A stretch of DNA of 64,000 bases, from positions 1 through 64,000 of the forward strand of contig JAMPXO010000004.1 of NCBI GenBank assembly GCA_023701125.1. The letters are read 5' to 3'. The notes under the pieces were generated by a model. That model was not told the origin of the DNA and did no database searches. It was given only the letters and a program-made list of their open reading frames with translations. Numbering within the stretch: the first letter of the stretch is position 1; every line of letters starts with the position of its first letter. The translations under genes and the position numbers were made by a program. This stretch comes from Vicinamibacteria bacterium (GTDB taxonomy: Bacteria; Acidobacteriota; Vicinamibacteria; Fen-336). Of this stretch, positions 21,516 to 37,603 are shown piece after piece.

Positions 21516-25008
<3,493 letters not shown>

Positions 25009-25039
25009 GCGCGACGGCAAGAGAGAACGAAGAGCAGGC

Positions 25040-27517
<2,478 letters not shown>

Positions 27518-27551
27518 GTCGTAGCCGGGGAGCGCTTCTGAAGGAGGAGCC

Positions 27552-28208
27552 ATGAGACTTCGTGACGGGGCGCTGGTGCTGCTGGCCGCCTTCGGCGCCG
27601 CCTGCGGTGGAGACCAGGTCGTCGAGAACTACTTCCGGGCCGTGGCCGCCAAGGACACGCAGACCGTGTCGAGCTTCGCGATCGTGCTGTTCGACAAGGT
27701 GCCGCAGTCGTGGAAGGTGCTGGGCAGCTCGCCCGAGAATCGCAAGCCGGCGCCGATCGCCGAGATCGTCAAGAAGCACCAGGAGGCCGACAAGGGCCTG
27801 GCCGACAACAAGAAGGCCTACAACCAGTACTACCTGGACAACATGAAGGACGCCGGCGAGGCCCAGGAGCTGATCAAGAAGGGCGCGCCGATCCCGCCCC
27901 GGCTGACCAAGGTCGCGGAAGACTGGCGCAACTTCATCGAGAAGGAGAAGGAGTACAAGCGCGCGGTCGCCGACACGACCCAGGCGCTGGAGCGCGAGAA
28001 GCGCGTCGTCACCCTCTCGATCGGCCCCAACGAAGACATCGAGAAGCTCGTCGGGGAGATGGTCGAGAAGACCGTCGACGTCGCGGTCACCGTCGACGGC
28101 GCCGTCGAGAACTACACGATGACGCTGCACAAGTACGAGATGAAGGACCCGGCCGGCGTCGCCCTGCCGATGAGCCGCTGGGTCGTCACCGGCCTCGACA
28201 AGAAGTAG
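27552..28208 (+). CDS. Lipoprotein of unknown function
   Basis: A 218-residue protein not recognised as a named family. It begins with a short signal ending in a lipobox (AFGAAC, Cys18), so it should be lipid-anchored. Residues 22-55 (VENYFRAVAAKDTQTVSSFA) look like the start of an NTF2-like fold, but this is only a resemblance. The middle is strongly helical and charged (about 65-150, many Lys/Glu), probably coiled coil, and the last 60 residues look like beta-strands with a repeat of VTVDGAVENYTMTLHKYEMK. The ATG has AAGGAGGAG just upstream. The gene follows gyrA by 34 nt and ends at a strong terminator. Confidence 0.75.
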   Translation: MRLRDGALVLLAAFGAACGGDQVVENYFRAVAAKDTQTVSSFAIVLFDKVPQSWKVLGSSPENRKPAPIAEIVKKHQEADKGLADNKKAYNQYYLDNMKDAGEAQELIKKGAPIPPRLTKVAEDWRNFIEKEKEYKRAVADTTQALEREKRVVTLSIGPNEDIEKLVGEMVEKTVDVAVTVDGAVENYTMTLHKYEMKDPAGVALPMSRWVVTGLDKK

Positions 28209-28227
28209 CCGGCTTCGTCGCCCGGTC

Positions 28228-28277
28228 ACGGGCCGCGGACGGGGCGCCTTCGCCCTCGCCGCGGCCCGTTGCCTTTT
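28228..28277. terminator. Intrinsic terminator between the lipoprotein gene and uvrD (convergent)
   Basis: An 11-bp perfect stem, ACGGGCCGCGG (28228-28238) with CCGCGGCCCGT (28259-28269). An inner small hairpin GGGCG/CGCCC sits in the loop, and TTGCCTTTT follows. On the plus strand it ends the gyrA-lipoprotein unit. The T-tract overlaps the uvrD stop. Confidence 0.7.
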
Positions 28278-30643
28278 CAGGCCTCTTCGAGCCCCGCGTA
28301 GCGGGCGACCAGGCGCTTGGCACCGACGCCCGGGAACGACACGGTGACCTTCAGATCGTCACCGTCGCCCTCGCGGCGCACCACGGTGCCGACGCCGAAC
28401 AGCGGGTGGCGCACGCGAGCCCCGGGGTTCAGGTCCGGTCCGCCACCGGAAGGAGCCGCCGCCGCGGCGGCAGCCAGTCGTGGCGGCAGCGATGTCGGTG
28501 ACGACGGCCGCGACAGCACCGGCTCCGAGTACGGGGCGCGGCCACCCGAGCGCCAGCTGCTGCCCCCGCCAGCGCCGGGCCGGGGGGTGTCGAAGCCCTG
28601 GCCCGTGCGCCGCAGGCCGACCGGCGGCAGTTCCTCGAGGAAGCGGCTGGGGTCGACCAGCTTGCGCTGGCCGAAGATCGCGCGGGTGACGGCCCAGGTC
28701 AGGTGCAGCCGTTCCATCGCGCGGGTCATTCCCACGTAACAGAGCCGACGCTCCTCCTCGAGTCCCTCGTCGTCGCTGGCGGCCCGCGCGTGGGGCACCA
28801 GGCCCTCCTCGAGCCCGACCAGGAACACGTCCTCGAACTCCAGGCCCTTGGCGGCGTGGAACGTCATCAGCACCACCGGCGCCTCGCCCTTGGCCTGGTC
28901 GACGTCGGAGAGCAGCGAGATCTCGTCGAGGAAACCGGCCAGGCCGGTGGCGTCCTCGCGGGCCTCGTACTCGGCCACCGAGTTGATCAGCTCGGCCAGG
29001 TTGCTCGCCCGCTCCTGGGCCTCGCGCGTGTCCTCGCTGGCCAGTGCCGCCCCGTAACCCGACAGCGCCAGCAGCCGCTCGACCAGCCCGCGCAGGGTGA
29101 GCCGCGGGGCGTCCTCGCGCAACTGGCGGACGAGGTCGCGGAAGCGGCCCAGCGGCAGCGTCGCCCGCCCCGGCAGCAGCGCGTCGTCGACCACGCGTTC
29201 GACCGCGCCCAGCAGCGACAGCCGCTCGGCCGCGGCCAGCTTCTCCAGCTCGCCGACGGTCTTGTCGCCGATCCCGCGCGGCGGCACGTTCAGCACCCGC
29301 CGCAGGGCGACGTCGTCGTCCGGGTTCTGCACCAGCCGCAGGTAGGCGAGGACGTCCTTGACCTCCTTGCGCTCGTAGAAGCCGACGCCGCCGACGACGA
29401 CGTAGGGCAGGCCCTGGCGGCGTAGCGCCTCTTCGAACAGCCGGCTCTGCGCGTTCATCCGGAACAGCACCGCGGCGCGCCGGTTGCGGCGCGACGCGAT
29501 CCGCTCGACGACCCACGCCGCTTCCTGGTACTCGTCGCCGCAGCGGTGCAGCCAGACCGGGTCGCCGCCGCCGCGGGTCGCGTGCAGGGTCTTGCCCTTG
29601 CGCTTGCGGTTGTGGGAGACGAGCGACGCCGCGGCGTCGAGGATCATCTGCGTCGAGCGGTAGTTCTGCTCCAGGCGCAGCACGCGGGCGCCGGGGAAGT
29701 CGCGCTCGAAGTTGAGGATGTTCTCGATCGTCGCGCCGCGCCACGAGTAGATCGACTGGTCCTCGTCACCGACCACGGTGACGTTCCCGCTGCCGCCGGC
29801 CAGCAGCCGGACCAGCTCGTACTGGGCGCGGTTGGTGTCCTGGTACTCGTCGACCAGCAGGTACTGGAAGCGCCGCTGCCAGCGCTCGCGGGTCGCGGCG
29901 TCCTGCTGCAGCAGCAGCACGGTCTTCAGCAGCAGGTCGTCGAAGTCGAGCGCGCGCGCCGCGTCGAGGAACCGCTGGTAGCGCTCGGCCACCCGCGTCA
30001 CCAGGCTGCCTTGCAGCGAGGTCGCGTCGTCCTCGGGGTCGCGGCCGGAGTTCTTGCGGGCCGAGATCCGCGACAGCAGCCGCCGCGGCGGGTGCAGCTT
30101 CTCGGAGAGGTCGAGCTCCTTCATCGCCTGGCGCACGGCGGAGAGCTGGTCGGCCTCGTCGTAGATCACGAACTCGCGCGGCAGCCCGGCCGCCTCGAAC
30201 TCGCGGCGCAGCAGGCGCACGCACAGCGCGTGGAAGGTGGACACCCACAGCCCGCCGCCGCTGCCGCCGCCCAGCAAGTGCAGCACCCGCTCCTTCATCT
30301 CGCCGGCGGCCTTGTTGGTGAACGTCACGGCCAGGATCGCGTCGCGCGGCACGCCGCGGTCGAGCACGAGATGGGCGATGCGCTGGGTGATGACCCGGGT
30401 CTTGCCGCTGCCGGCGCCGGCCAGGATCAGCACCGGCCCGTCGGCCGCCAGCACGGCCGCCCGTTGTTGGGGGTTGAGTCCCGCCAGGCGGTCGACGGGT
30501 TCCGGGGCCGAAGTGAATTCGGCCCCGGTCCCATGGGGGCTCACGCCGCGAGACGGACGCGGCTCCGCCCCCAAGCCCCGGGCGGGTTCCGGGGTGGACT
30601 CGTCAGGCCCCGGCCAGGGGCCGCGCACGACGTTGCCGGTCAT
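28277..30643 (-). CDS. ATP-dependent DNA helicase UvrD/PcrA
   Basis: A 788-residue superfamily 1A 3'-5' helicase. The Q motif is LNPQQRAAVLA, Walker A AGAGSGKT is at 75-82, motif II is LVDEYQDTNRAQYELV, motif III region GDEDQSIYSWRGA, and motifs V-VI have VVLMTFHAAKGLEFEDVFLVG and EEERRLCYVGMTRA. The C-terminal end LVARYAGLEEA follows a Tudor-like segment typical of PcrA (ARVRHPLFGVGTVVRREGDG). The first 50 residues are a Pro/Gly-rich extension without conservation. It begins 4 nt after the glmS stop. UvrD and PcrA cannot be told apart here. Confidence 0.95.
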   Translation of the reverse strand: MTGNVVRGPWPGPDESTPEPARGLGAEPRPSRGVSPHGTGAEFTSAPEPVDRLAGLNPQQRAAVLAADGPVLILAGAGSGKTRVITQRIAHLVLDRGVPRDAILAVTFTNKAAGEMKERVLHLLGGGSGGGLWVSTFHALCVRLLRREFEAAGLPREFVIYDEADQLSAVRQAMKELDLSEKLHPPRRLLSRISARKNSGRDPEDDATSLQGSLVTRVAERYQRFLDAARALDFDDLLLKTVLLLQQDAATRERWQRRFQYLLVDEYQDTNRAQYELVRLLAGGSGNVTVVGDEDQSIYSWRGATIENILNFERDFPGARVLRLEQNYRSTQMILDAAASLVSHNRKRKGKTLHATRGGGDPVWLHRCGDEYQEAAWVVERIASRRNRRAAVLFRMNAQSRLFEEALRRQGLPYVVVGGVGFYERKEVKDVLAYLRLVQNPDDDVALRRVLNVPPRGIGDKTVGELEKLAAAERLSLLGAVERVVDDALLPGRATLPLGRFRDLVRQLREDAPRLTLRGLVERLLALSGYGAALASEDTREAQERASNLAELINSVAEYEAREDATGLAGFLDEISLLSDVDQAKGEAPVVLMTFHAAKGLEFEDVFLVGLEEGLVPHARAASDDEGLEEERRLCYVGMTRAMERLHLTWAVTRAIFGQRKLVDPSRFLEELPPVGLRRTGQGFDTPRPGAGGGSSWRSGGRAPYSEPVLSRPSSPTSLPPRLAAAAAAAPSGGGPDLNPGARVRHPLFGVGTVVRREGDGDDLKVTVSFPGVGAKRLVARYAGLEEA

Positions 30644-30647
30644 GGCG

Positions 30648-32486
<1,839 letters not shown>

Positions 32487-32510
32487 GCTGGACGCTCTCT
32501 CCTCCTCGGT

Positions 32511-32566
32511 CCGTGGCAGAATGGCCACGGCCGACCTCGCTCGCGGTCCCCGCTGCAAGAGCGGGG
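32511..32566 (-). other. Two hairpins in the glmU-glmS gap
   Basis: On the transcribed (minus) strand: a 7-bp stem CCCCGCT/AGCGGGG with a 5-nt loop (32548-32566) and a 7-bp stem CCGTGGC/GCCACGG with a 6-nt loop (32511-32530). No T-run follows either, so they are not standard terminators. The 87-nt gap is too short for a glmS ribozyme. They could affect mRNA stability or glmS translation. Confidence 0.4.
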
Positions 32567-32573
32567 CCTGAGG

Positions 32574-33965
32574 CTAGTGCTTGCCGCCCCCGCGGCTCTC
32601 GCGCCGCCGGCGGGCCCAGCCGTCCTTGACGACCTGGCTCGCGCGCGACACCGCCAGCGCGTCCGCCGGGACGTCCTTGGTGATCACCGATCCCGCGCCC
32701 ACGTAGGCGCCGTCGCCGACCTGCAGCGGCGCGACCAGCGTCGAGTTGGAGCCGATGAAGGCGCCCTCGCCGATTGCGGTCGGGTGCTTGGCGTGGCCGT
32801 CGTAGTTGCAGGTGATGGTGCCGGCGCCGATGTTGGCCCGGGGCCCGATCACCGCGTCGCCCAGGTAGGTCAGGTGCGGCGCCTTGGCGCCACGGCCGAG
32901 CCGGGTCTTCTTCAGCTCCACGAAGTTGCCGACCTTGGCGCCCTGCTCGATCACGGTCTCCGGCCGGATGTGGGCGAACGGGCCGATCGCCGCCCCGGCT
33001 TCGACCCGGCACTCGCGCAGCAGGCAGTGGTCGAGCACCTGCGCGCCTGCGCCGACGTGGGCGCTCTCCAGCCGCACCCACGGGCCGAGCTGGGCGAAGG
33101 CCTCGATCCGGCTGCGGCCCTCGACCACGGTGTACGGACGCAGCACCGCGTCAGCCGCGACCTCCGCGTCCTCGCCGACCCAGGTCGTCGCCGGGTCCTC
33201 GATCACCACGCCGCGCTCCATCAGCGCCTGCAGGCGCGCGCTGCGGCGCACCGCCGAGGCTTCCGCCAGCTCCGCCAGGGTGTTGACGCCGCAGCCTTCG
33301 TCGACGCTCTGCGCGGGCACCGCGGCCACGCGGTGGCCGCCAGTGGCCAGCGCCGACACGACGTCGGTGAGGTAGTACTCGCCCTGGGCGTTCTGGGGTG
33401 AAAGCGTGGCGAGCGCCCGCTCCAGCGCCGCCGCGTCGAAGGCGTAGACGCCGACGTTGACCTCGCGCAGCGCGCGTTCGTCGGGCGTCGCGTCGCGGGC
33501 CTCGACGATGCGCGTGACGAATCCGTCGGCACCGCGCACCACGCGACCGTAGGCGCCGCCGTCGGGCAGGACCGCGGTCAGCAGCGCGGCGGCCTCGCCC
33601 TGTTCGCGGTGGGCGAGAAGCGCGCGCAGCGATTCCGCCCGCAGGTGGGGCAGGTCGCCGTTGACGACCAGCACGGTACCGGCAGCGCCCGCCGCGAAGG
33701 CTGCGCGGGCGACCATCACCGCGTGGCCCGTGCCCCGTGGCGGGTCCTGGCGCACGAACGAGAACCCGCGCCCGGCGAACGCCGTCTCGACGGCATCCGC
33801 CTCGTGGCCGGTGACCACGACGACCTGCTCGACGCCCGCTGCGGCCAGGGCCCGCAGCGGGTACTCGAGCAGCGGCAGCCCGTGGACGCGGTGCAGCACC
33901 TTGGGCCGCGCGCTGCGCATGCGGGTGCCCTTGCCGGCGGCCAGCACGACGGCGCAGACGCTCAT
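32574..33965 (-). CDS. glmU: Bifunctional GlmU: N-acetylglucosamine-1-phosphate uridyltransferase / glucosamine-1-phosphate acetyltransferase
   Basis: A 463-residue two-domain enzyme that finishes UDP-GlcNAc synthesis. The N-terminal pyrophosphorylase has LAAGKGTRMRSARPKVLH at residues 8-25 and the CGV-type NTLAELAEASAVR region. The C-terminal half is a left-handed beta-helix with hexapeptide repeats (VLRPYTVVEGRSRIEAFAQL, IGPFAHIRPETVIEQGAKVG) and the acetyltransferase site YLGDAVIGPRANIGAGTITC plus NYDGHAKHPT. It starts 13 nt after a TPR gene and heads the glmU-glmS-uvrD run. The basic tail RRRESRGGGKH is typical of GlmU ends. Confidence 0.97.
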   Translation of the reverse strand: MSVCAVVLAAGKGTRMRSARPKVLHRVHGLPLLEYPLRALAAAGVEQVVVVTGHEADAVETAFAGRGFSFVRQDPPRGTGHAVMVARAAFAAGAAGTVLVVNGDLPHLRAESLRALLAHREQGEAAALLTAVLPDGGAYGRVVRGADGFVTRIVEARDATPDERALREVNVGVYAFDAAALERALATLSPQNAQGEYYLTDVVSALATGGHRVAAVPAQSVDEGCGVNTLAELAEASAVRRSARLQALMERGVVIEDPATTWVGEDAEVAADAVLRPYTVVEGRSRIEAFAQLGPWVRLESAHVGAGAQVLDHCLLRECRVEAGAAIGPFAHIRPETVIEQGAKVGNFVELKKTRLGRGAKAPHLTYLGDAVIGPRANIGAGTITCNYDGHAKHPTAIGEGAFIGSNSTLVAPLQVGDGAYVGAGSVITKDVPADALAVSRASQVVKDGWARRRRESRGGGKH

Positions 33966-33978
33966 CGCGGGCCCTCGA

Positions 33979-34473
33979 TCAGGCTTCGAGCAGGGCCGCG
34001 ATCTCCTCGTCCTCGCGCAGCGCCTCGAAGTCGGCGTCGCGGCGCGCCTGGACGCGGCTCTCGGGCGACAGGTCGACCGCCTTCTGCAGCGCCTTGCGCG
34101 CGGTCGCGTCGTCGCCGTTGCGGGCGGCGGCGGCGGCCAGGCAGTAGTGGGCGACGTCGCTCTGCGGGGCCAGGCTGGTGGCCTGGGCGAACAGCTTCTG
34201 GGCCTCGGCGAACTCACCGCGGTTGTGGAGCAGGCTGCCGTAGGCGACGTGCTCCTCGGCCGTCTTGGGCTTGAAGCTGCCCTTCTTGTCGGTGTGCTTC
34301 GCGCACACCGCGAGGTAGGTGCGGGCGCGCTCGGCGAGCTCCACGGCCTCGCCCTTCTCGAGCGGCGCGAGCAGCTCCTGCGCCTTCTCGTAGTCCTTCT
34401 TCCAGAAGGCCTTGAGCGCCTTCTCGTAGGCCTCGACGCTGTGCGCGGCGGCCTTCTCCAGCTTCTTGCTCAT
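33979..34473 (-). CDS. Small TPR-repeat protein, function unknown
   Basis: A 164-residue cytoplasmic protein with no signal peptide. It looks like about three tetratricopeptide-like helix pairs, e.g. ALKAFWKKDYEKAQELLAPL (residues 20-40), HVAYGSLLHNRGEFAEAQKL and AHYCLAAAAARNGDDATARK. Such repeats mediate protein contacts. The end is acidic (FEALREDEEIAALLEA), resembling the ends of other TPR proteins. ATG 34473 was chosen; the frame extends upstream with a Pro/Arg-rich sequence that is not repeat-like. It lies 13 nt upstream of glmU and is divergent from the aminotransferase gene. No more specific role can be claimed. Confidence 0.75.
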   Translation of the reverse strand: MSKKLEKAAAHSVEAYEKALKAFWKKDYEKAQELLAPLEKGEAVELAERARTYLAVCAKHTDKKGSFKPKTAEEHVAYGSLLHNRGEFAEAQKLFAQATSLAPQSDVAHYCLAAAAARNGDDATARKALQKAVDLSPESRVQARRDADFEALREDEEIAALLEA

Positions 34474-34605
34474 GGGGGCGCGACTCGTCCTTCCCGGGGC
34501 CTTCGCGCCGGGGGCGACCTCGCCCCTGCCGCGGCTCCGCAAGCGATCAGTTTAACAGGCCGGCCCGGCAGCCGTCAGGCGGGGGGCTTTACAATCCCGA
34601 TCACC

Positions 34606-35799
34606 ATGGACGACGCCTCGCTCACCGCCCTGCGTGCCCGCTTCCCGATCCTCGGCCGCTCCACCTACCTGGTCAGCCACTCGCTGGGGGCGATGCCGGC
34701 CGCCGCCCGGGAGCGCCTGAACGCCTACGCCGACGCGTGGGAGAACCGCGGCGTGCGGGCCTGGGCGGAAGGCTGGTGGGGCATGCCGGTGACCACCGGC
34801 GACAAGCTCGGCCGCCTGCTCGGCGCCGCGCCCGGCTCGATCGTCATGCACCAGAACGTCTCGGTGTGCCAGGCGCTGATCCTGTCCTGCTTCGAGTTCA
34901 CGGGCAAGCGCAACAAGATCGTCTACGACGACCTCAACTTCCCGTCGGTGATGTACGTCTACGAGGCCCACAAGCGGCTCGGCGCGCGGGTCGAGATGGT
35001 CGCCTCGGAGGACGGCATTACGGTCCCGCTCGACAAGCTGCTGGCGGCGATCGACGAAGAGACGCTGCTGGTCCCGATCTCCCACGTCGTGTTCAAGAGC
35101 GCCTTCGTCCAGGATCTGGCCGCGATCACCCGCCGTGCCCACGAGGTGGGCGCGCTGGTGGTCGCCGACCTGTACCAGTCGGCGGGTACCGTGCCGGTCG
35201 ACCTGACGGCGTGGGACGTCGACTTCGCGACCGGCGGCTCGGTGAAGTGGTTGTGCGGCGGGCCCGGCGCCGGCTACCTGTACGTGGCGCCGCGGCTGCG
35301 CGACACGCTGCAGCCGCGGGTCACCGGCTGGATGGCCCACGCCCGGCCGTTCGCGTTCGAGCCGGGCGAGATCGAGTACGCGAGCGACTGGACCCGCTTC
35401 CTCCACGGCTCGCCGGGCATCCCGGCCCTCTACGCGGCCGAGGCCGGTTACGAGGCGGTGGCCGAGGTCGGCATCGCGGCGATCCGCGCCCAGTCGCTGC
35501 GCCAGGTCGCGCTGCTGCTCGACCGCGCCCGCGAGCACGGCCTCGAGCCGCGAGTGCCGACCGATCCAGCCCAGCGCGGCGGGATGGCGATTCTCGGCGT
35601 GCCGGAGGGAGAGGCCGTGACCCGCGAGCTGCTGCGCCGCGAGATCGTCGTCGATCACCGCCCCGGAGCCGGCATCCGGCTGTCGCCCCACTTCTACACG
35701 ACGGACGCCGAGCTGCTCCACGCGGTCGACGAAATCCGCGCGATCCTCGACAGTGGCGCCCACCGGAAGCACCTGGCCGCGGGCGGCACCGGCTTTTGA
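34606..35799 (+). CDS. Class V aminotransferase-fold PLP enzyme (kynureninase-like)
   Basis: A 397-residue fold-type I PLP enzyme. The likely Schiff-base lysine is Lys214 in GGSVKWLCGGPGAGYLYV, and the PLP-binding aspartate is Asp188 in VVADLYQSAGTVPVDL. The layout and the SVKWLCGGPG segment resemble kynureninases and related class V enzymes, but the kynurenine-specific residues cannot be judged by eye. No tryptophan-degradation genes are nearby. A TACAAT sequence 10 nt before the ATG could be a -10 box, implying a very short or absent leader. It shares a divergent 132-nt region with the TPR gene. Substrate unknown. Confidence 0.85.
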   Translation: MDDASLTALRARFPILGRSTYLVSHSLGAMPAAARERLNAYADAWENRGVRAWAEGWWGMPVTTGDKLGRLLGAAPGSIVMHQNVSVCQALILSCFEFTGKRNKIVYDDLNFPSVMYVYEAHKRLGARVEMVASEDGITVPLDKLLAAIDEETLLVPISHVVFKSAFVQDLAAITRRAHEVGALVVADLYQSAGTVPVDLTAWDVDFATGGSVKWLCGGPGAGYLYVAPRLRDTLQPRVTGWMAHARPFAFEPGEIEYASDWTRFLHGSPGIPALYAAEAGYEAVAEVGIAAIRAQSLRQVALLLDRAREHGLEPRVPTDPAQRGGMAILGVPEGEAVTRELLRREIVVDHRPGAGIRLSPHFYTTDAELLHAVDEIRAILDSGAHRKHLAAGGTGF

Positions 35800-35820
35800 G
35801 GTTGTGGCTCCCGGGTCACT

Positions 35821-35838
35821 CGTGGCTCGAAAGCCACG
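35821..35838 (+). other. Short hairpin after the aminotransferase gene
   Basis: CGTGGCT-CGAA-AGCCACG, a 7-bp perfect stem with a four-base loop, 22 nt after the aminotransferase stop and upstream of lpxC. No T-run follows, so it is at best a weak terminator or an mRNA-stability hairpin. Confidence 0.3.
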
Positions 35839-35923
35839 CCCCGCGGGCCGGCGCCGCCCTTCCAAGCTGTTGAAAAAGCACAACTTGGTTGGCACCAGCC
35901 GAGCGCGACCGCGGGCCTGAATA

Positions 35924-36856
35924 TTGCATCTCGTGCGTGCGGTGCCGCAAAGACACACCTTGGAACGCTCCGTTACCTGCGCGGGCATTGGCTTGCATTC
36001 CGGCAGGGTCGTGCGGCTTTCCCTGCACCCGGCGGCGCCCGGCCACGGCATCCGCTTCCGGCGCACCGACGTCGGGGTCGAGATCCCGGCCAGCCTGGAG
36101 CATCTGTCCCGCACCGACCACGCGACGACGCTGACCGCCGAAGGCGTCTCGGTCGGCACCGTCGAGCACCTGCTCTCGTCGCTGCACGCGCTGGCGGTCG
36201 ACGACGTCCTGGTCGAGGTCGACGGGCCCGAGGTGCCGGTCCTCGACGGCTCGGCAGCCCCGTTCGTGATGCTGCTGCACGAGGCCGGCCGTCGTGCTCA
36301 CGGCGGCGCTCGCCAGTATCTCAAGGTGCTGCGCCCGGTCGAGGTCGTGCGCGGCGGCCGGTTGGTGCGCTTCTCGCCGTCCGACGCGCTGCGCATCACC
36401 TACACGATCGGCTTCGACCACCCGCTGCTGACCCACCAGCAGGGCAGCTTCCGGGTCGACGCCCAGTCGTTCACCGAGCAGATCGCGCCGGCCCGCACCT
36501 TCGGCTTCATGGCCGAGGTCGAGTTGCTGCGCCAGCACGGCCTGGCGCTCGGCGGCAGCCTGGAGAACGCGATCGTGATCGGCGAGAGCGGCGTGCTCAA
36601 CGGCCACCTGCGCTTCGAGGACGAGTTCGTGCGCCACAAGGTGCTCGATGCGATCGGCGACCTGGCGTTGCTGCCGTGGCCCGTGGTCGCCCACGTCGAG
36701 GCGGTCAAGGCCGGCCACGCGCTGCACGCGGCGGCCGCCAAGGCTCTGCTCGAGGCCGAGGACGCGTGGACGCTGGTCACTCGTCCGGAGTTGCCGACGC
36801 TGCCCTCGCTGCGTCCCGTCGAGTCCGGCGCAACCGCTCCCGTCCCCGCCGTCTAG
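35924..36856 (+). CDS. lpxC: UDP-3-O-acyl-N-acetylglucosamine deacetylase LpxC
   Basis: A 310-residue Zn-dependent deacetylase, the committed step of lipid A synthesis, so the cell should make lipopolysaccharide. The N-terminus has RSVTCAGIGLHSGRVVRLSL. Zinc ligands are visible: His82 in TVEHLLSSLHAL, and His and Asp in RHKVLDAIGDLALL. A later conserved His is in KAGHALHAAAAKALL. The start is uncertain: TTG 35924 and GTG 35933 both lie before VPQRHTLERSVTCAG. The gene stands alone on the plus strand between the aminotransferase and the convergent DUF1573 gene, with a 34-nt gap to the latter that shows no clear terminator. Confidence 0.95.
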   Translation: MHLVRAVPQRHTLERSVTCAGIGLHSGRVVRLSLHPAAPGHGIRFRRTDVGVEIPASLEHLSRTDHATTLTAEGVSVGTVEHLLSSLHALAVDDVLVEVDGPEVPVLDGSAAPFVMLLHEAGRRAHGGARQYLKVLRPVEVVRGGRLVRFSPSDALRITYTIGFDHPLLTHQQGSFRVDAQSFTEQIAPARTFGFMAEVELLRQHGLALGGSLENAIVIGESGVLNGHLRFEDEFVRHKVLDAIGDLALLPWPVVAHVEAVKAGHALHAAAAKALLEAEDAWTLVTRPELPTLPSLRPVESGATAPVPAV

Positions 36857-36890
36857 CCGGGTTCCGCCGCACCCGTCGCCGGCCCCGTCC

Positions 36891-37298
36891 CTACTCCCCC
36901 ACTTTCACGTCGGCCCGCACCCGCAGCTCGAGTTGCGTCTGCTTCGGGTCGTTGGTGCGGACCAGGACCTTGCGCTGCAGCGCGCCGCGCGCCTTGCGGG
37001 TCTGCAGGCTGACGCGCAGAGCGGTCGAGGCGCCGGGCTCGACCCGGCTGGCGCCGAGCCACGCCGCCGCGCAACTGCAGTCGCTGGCGATCGGGCCCAG
37101 CACCAGCACCGCGTCGCCGTGGTTGCGGATCGTGAACTGGGTCGACAGCGTGCGGTCCTGGCGAGCGGCGCCGAAGTCGAACACCGCGGGCTCGACCACC
37201 GCCCGCGGCGCTGCGGCCCTCGGCGGCGCGTCGGCGGCGGCCCCGGCGACGCAGAGCGCCGCGGCCAGCGTCGCGAGCCGCGCCCGGTGTCGCGTCAC
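36891..37298 (-). CDS. Secreted DUF1573-domain protein
   Basis: A 135-residue protein with a signal peptide (residues 1-22, LATLAAALCVAGAAADA) and one DUF1573-type Ig-like domain: VVEPAVFDFGAARQDRTLST, FTIRNHGDAVLVLGPIASDC, SCAAAW and LRVSLQTRKARGALQRKVLV. DUF1573 domains are common in envelope proteins, but the role is not known. The paired CSC at about residues 74-76 is typical of the family. Its ATG overlaps the stop of the small gene upstream by 4 nt, so it is the last gene of the ECF/STAS cluster. Confidence 0.82.
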   Translation of the reverse strand: MTRHRARLATLAAALCVAGAAADAPPRAAAPRAVVEPAVFDFGAARQDRTLSTQFTIRNHGDAVLVLGPIASDCSCAAAWLGASRVEPGASTALRVSLQTRKARGALQRKVLVRTNDPKQTQLELRVRADVKVGE

Positions 37299-37603
37299 GC
37301 CCGGCCGGCCGGCCGGCCGCGGCTGCGCTTCTTCGCGGGCGGCGCCGTCAGCTTGCGCATGTAGGCGTCGAGCATCTCGTTCTCGTAGGTGACGGAGTTC
37401 AGGAACAGGCTCTCGACCAGGTAGCTCTTGCGTTCGTCCTCGGTCATCTGCTCGACCAGGCCGCGGATCTCCGCCATCACGTCTTCGAACGACGCCCGCA
37501 ACTGGCTCTTCAGCGTGACCTCGCGGTAGAGCGCCTCGAGCACGGCCAGGATGTCGCCGTCGAGTTCGATCGTCGCTCCCTGCCGCAGCCGCACCTTACG
37601 CAT
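37295..37603 (-). CDS. Small helical protein of unknown function
   Basis: A 102-residue protein not recognised. The first 30 residues look beta-like, then a long acidic helix (FEDVMAEIRGLVEQMTEDER) and a helix with YLVESLFLNSVTYENEMLDA, ending in a basic tail ([12 protein letters not shown]). The gene overlaps the STAS gene by 8 nt and the DUF1573 gene by 4 nt, so it is almost certainly co-translated with both. It could be a partner of the sigma factor or the STAS protein, but nothing in the sequence proves that. The last codons lie in a run of CCGG repeats (37301-37320). Confidence 0.75.
   Translation of the reverse strand: MRKVRLRQGATIELDGDILAVLEALYREVTLKSQLRASFEDVMAEIRGLVEQMTEDERKSYLVESLFLNSVTYENEMLDAYMRKLTAPPAKKRSRGRPAGRA

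Noticed and set aside
32487-32573. glmS ribozyme/riboswitch
   Set aside because: The gap is only 87 nt and has none of the glmS ribozyme architecture; only two simple hairpins are seen.
35880-35923. Sigma-54 (-24/-12) promoter before lpxC based on TTGGCACC
   Set aside because: No GC-containing -12 element at the required spacing follows it.
37301-37320. CCGG tandem run as a regulatory or mobile repeat
   Set aside because: It is a short run coding for the Arg/Pro/Gly/Ala-rich end of the small helical protein and is expected in DNA of this composition.
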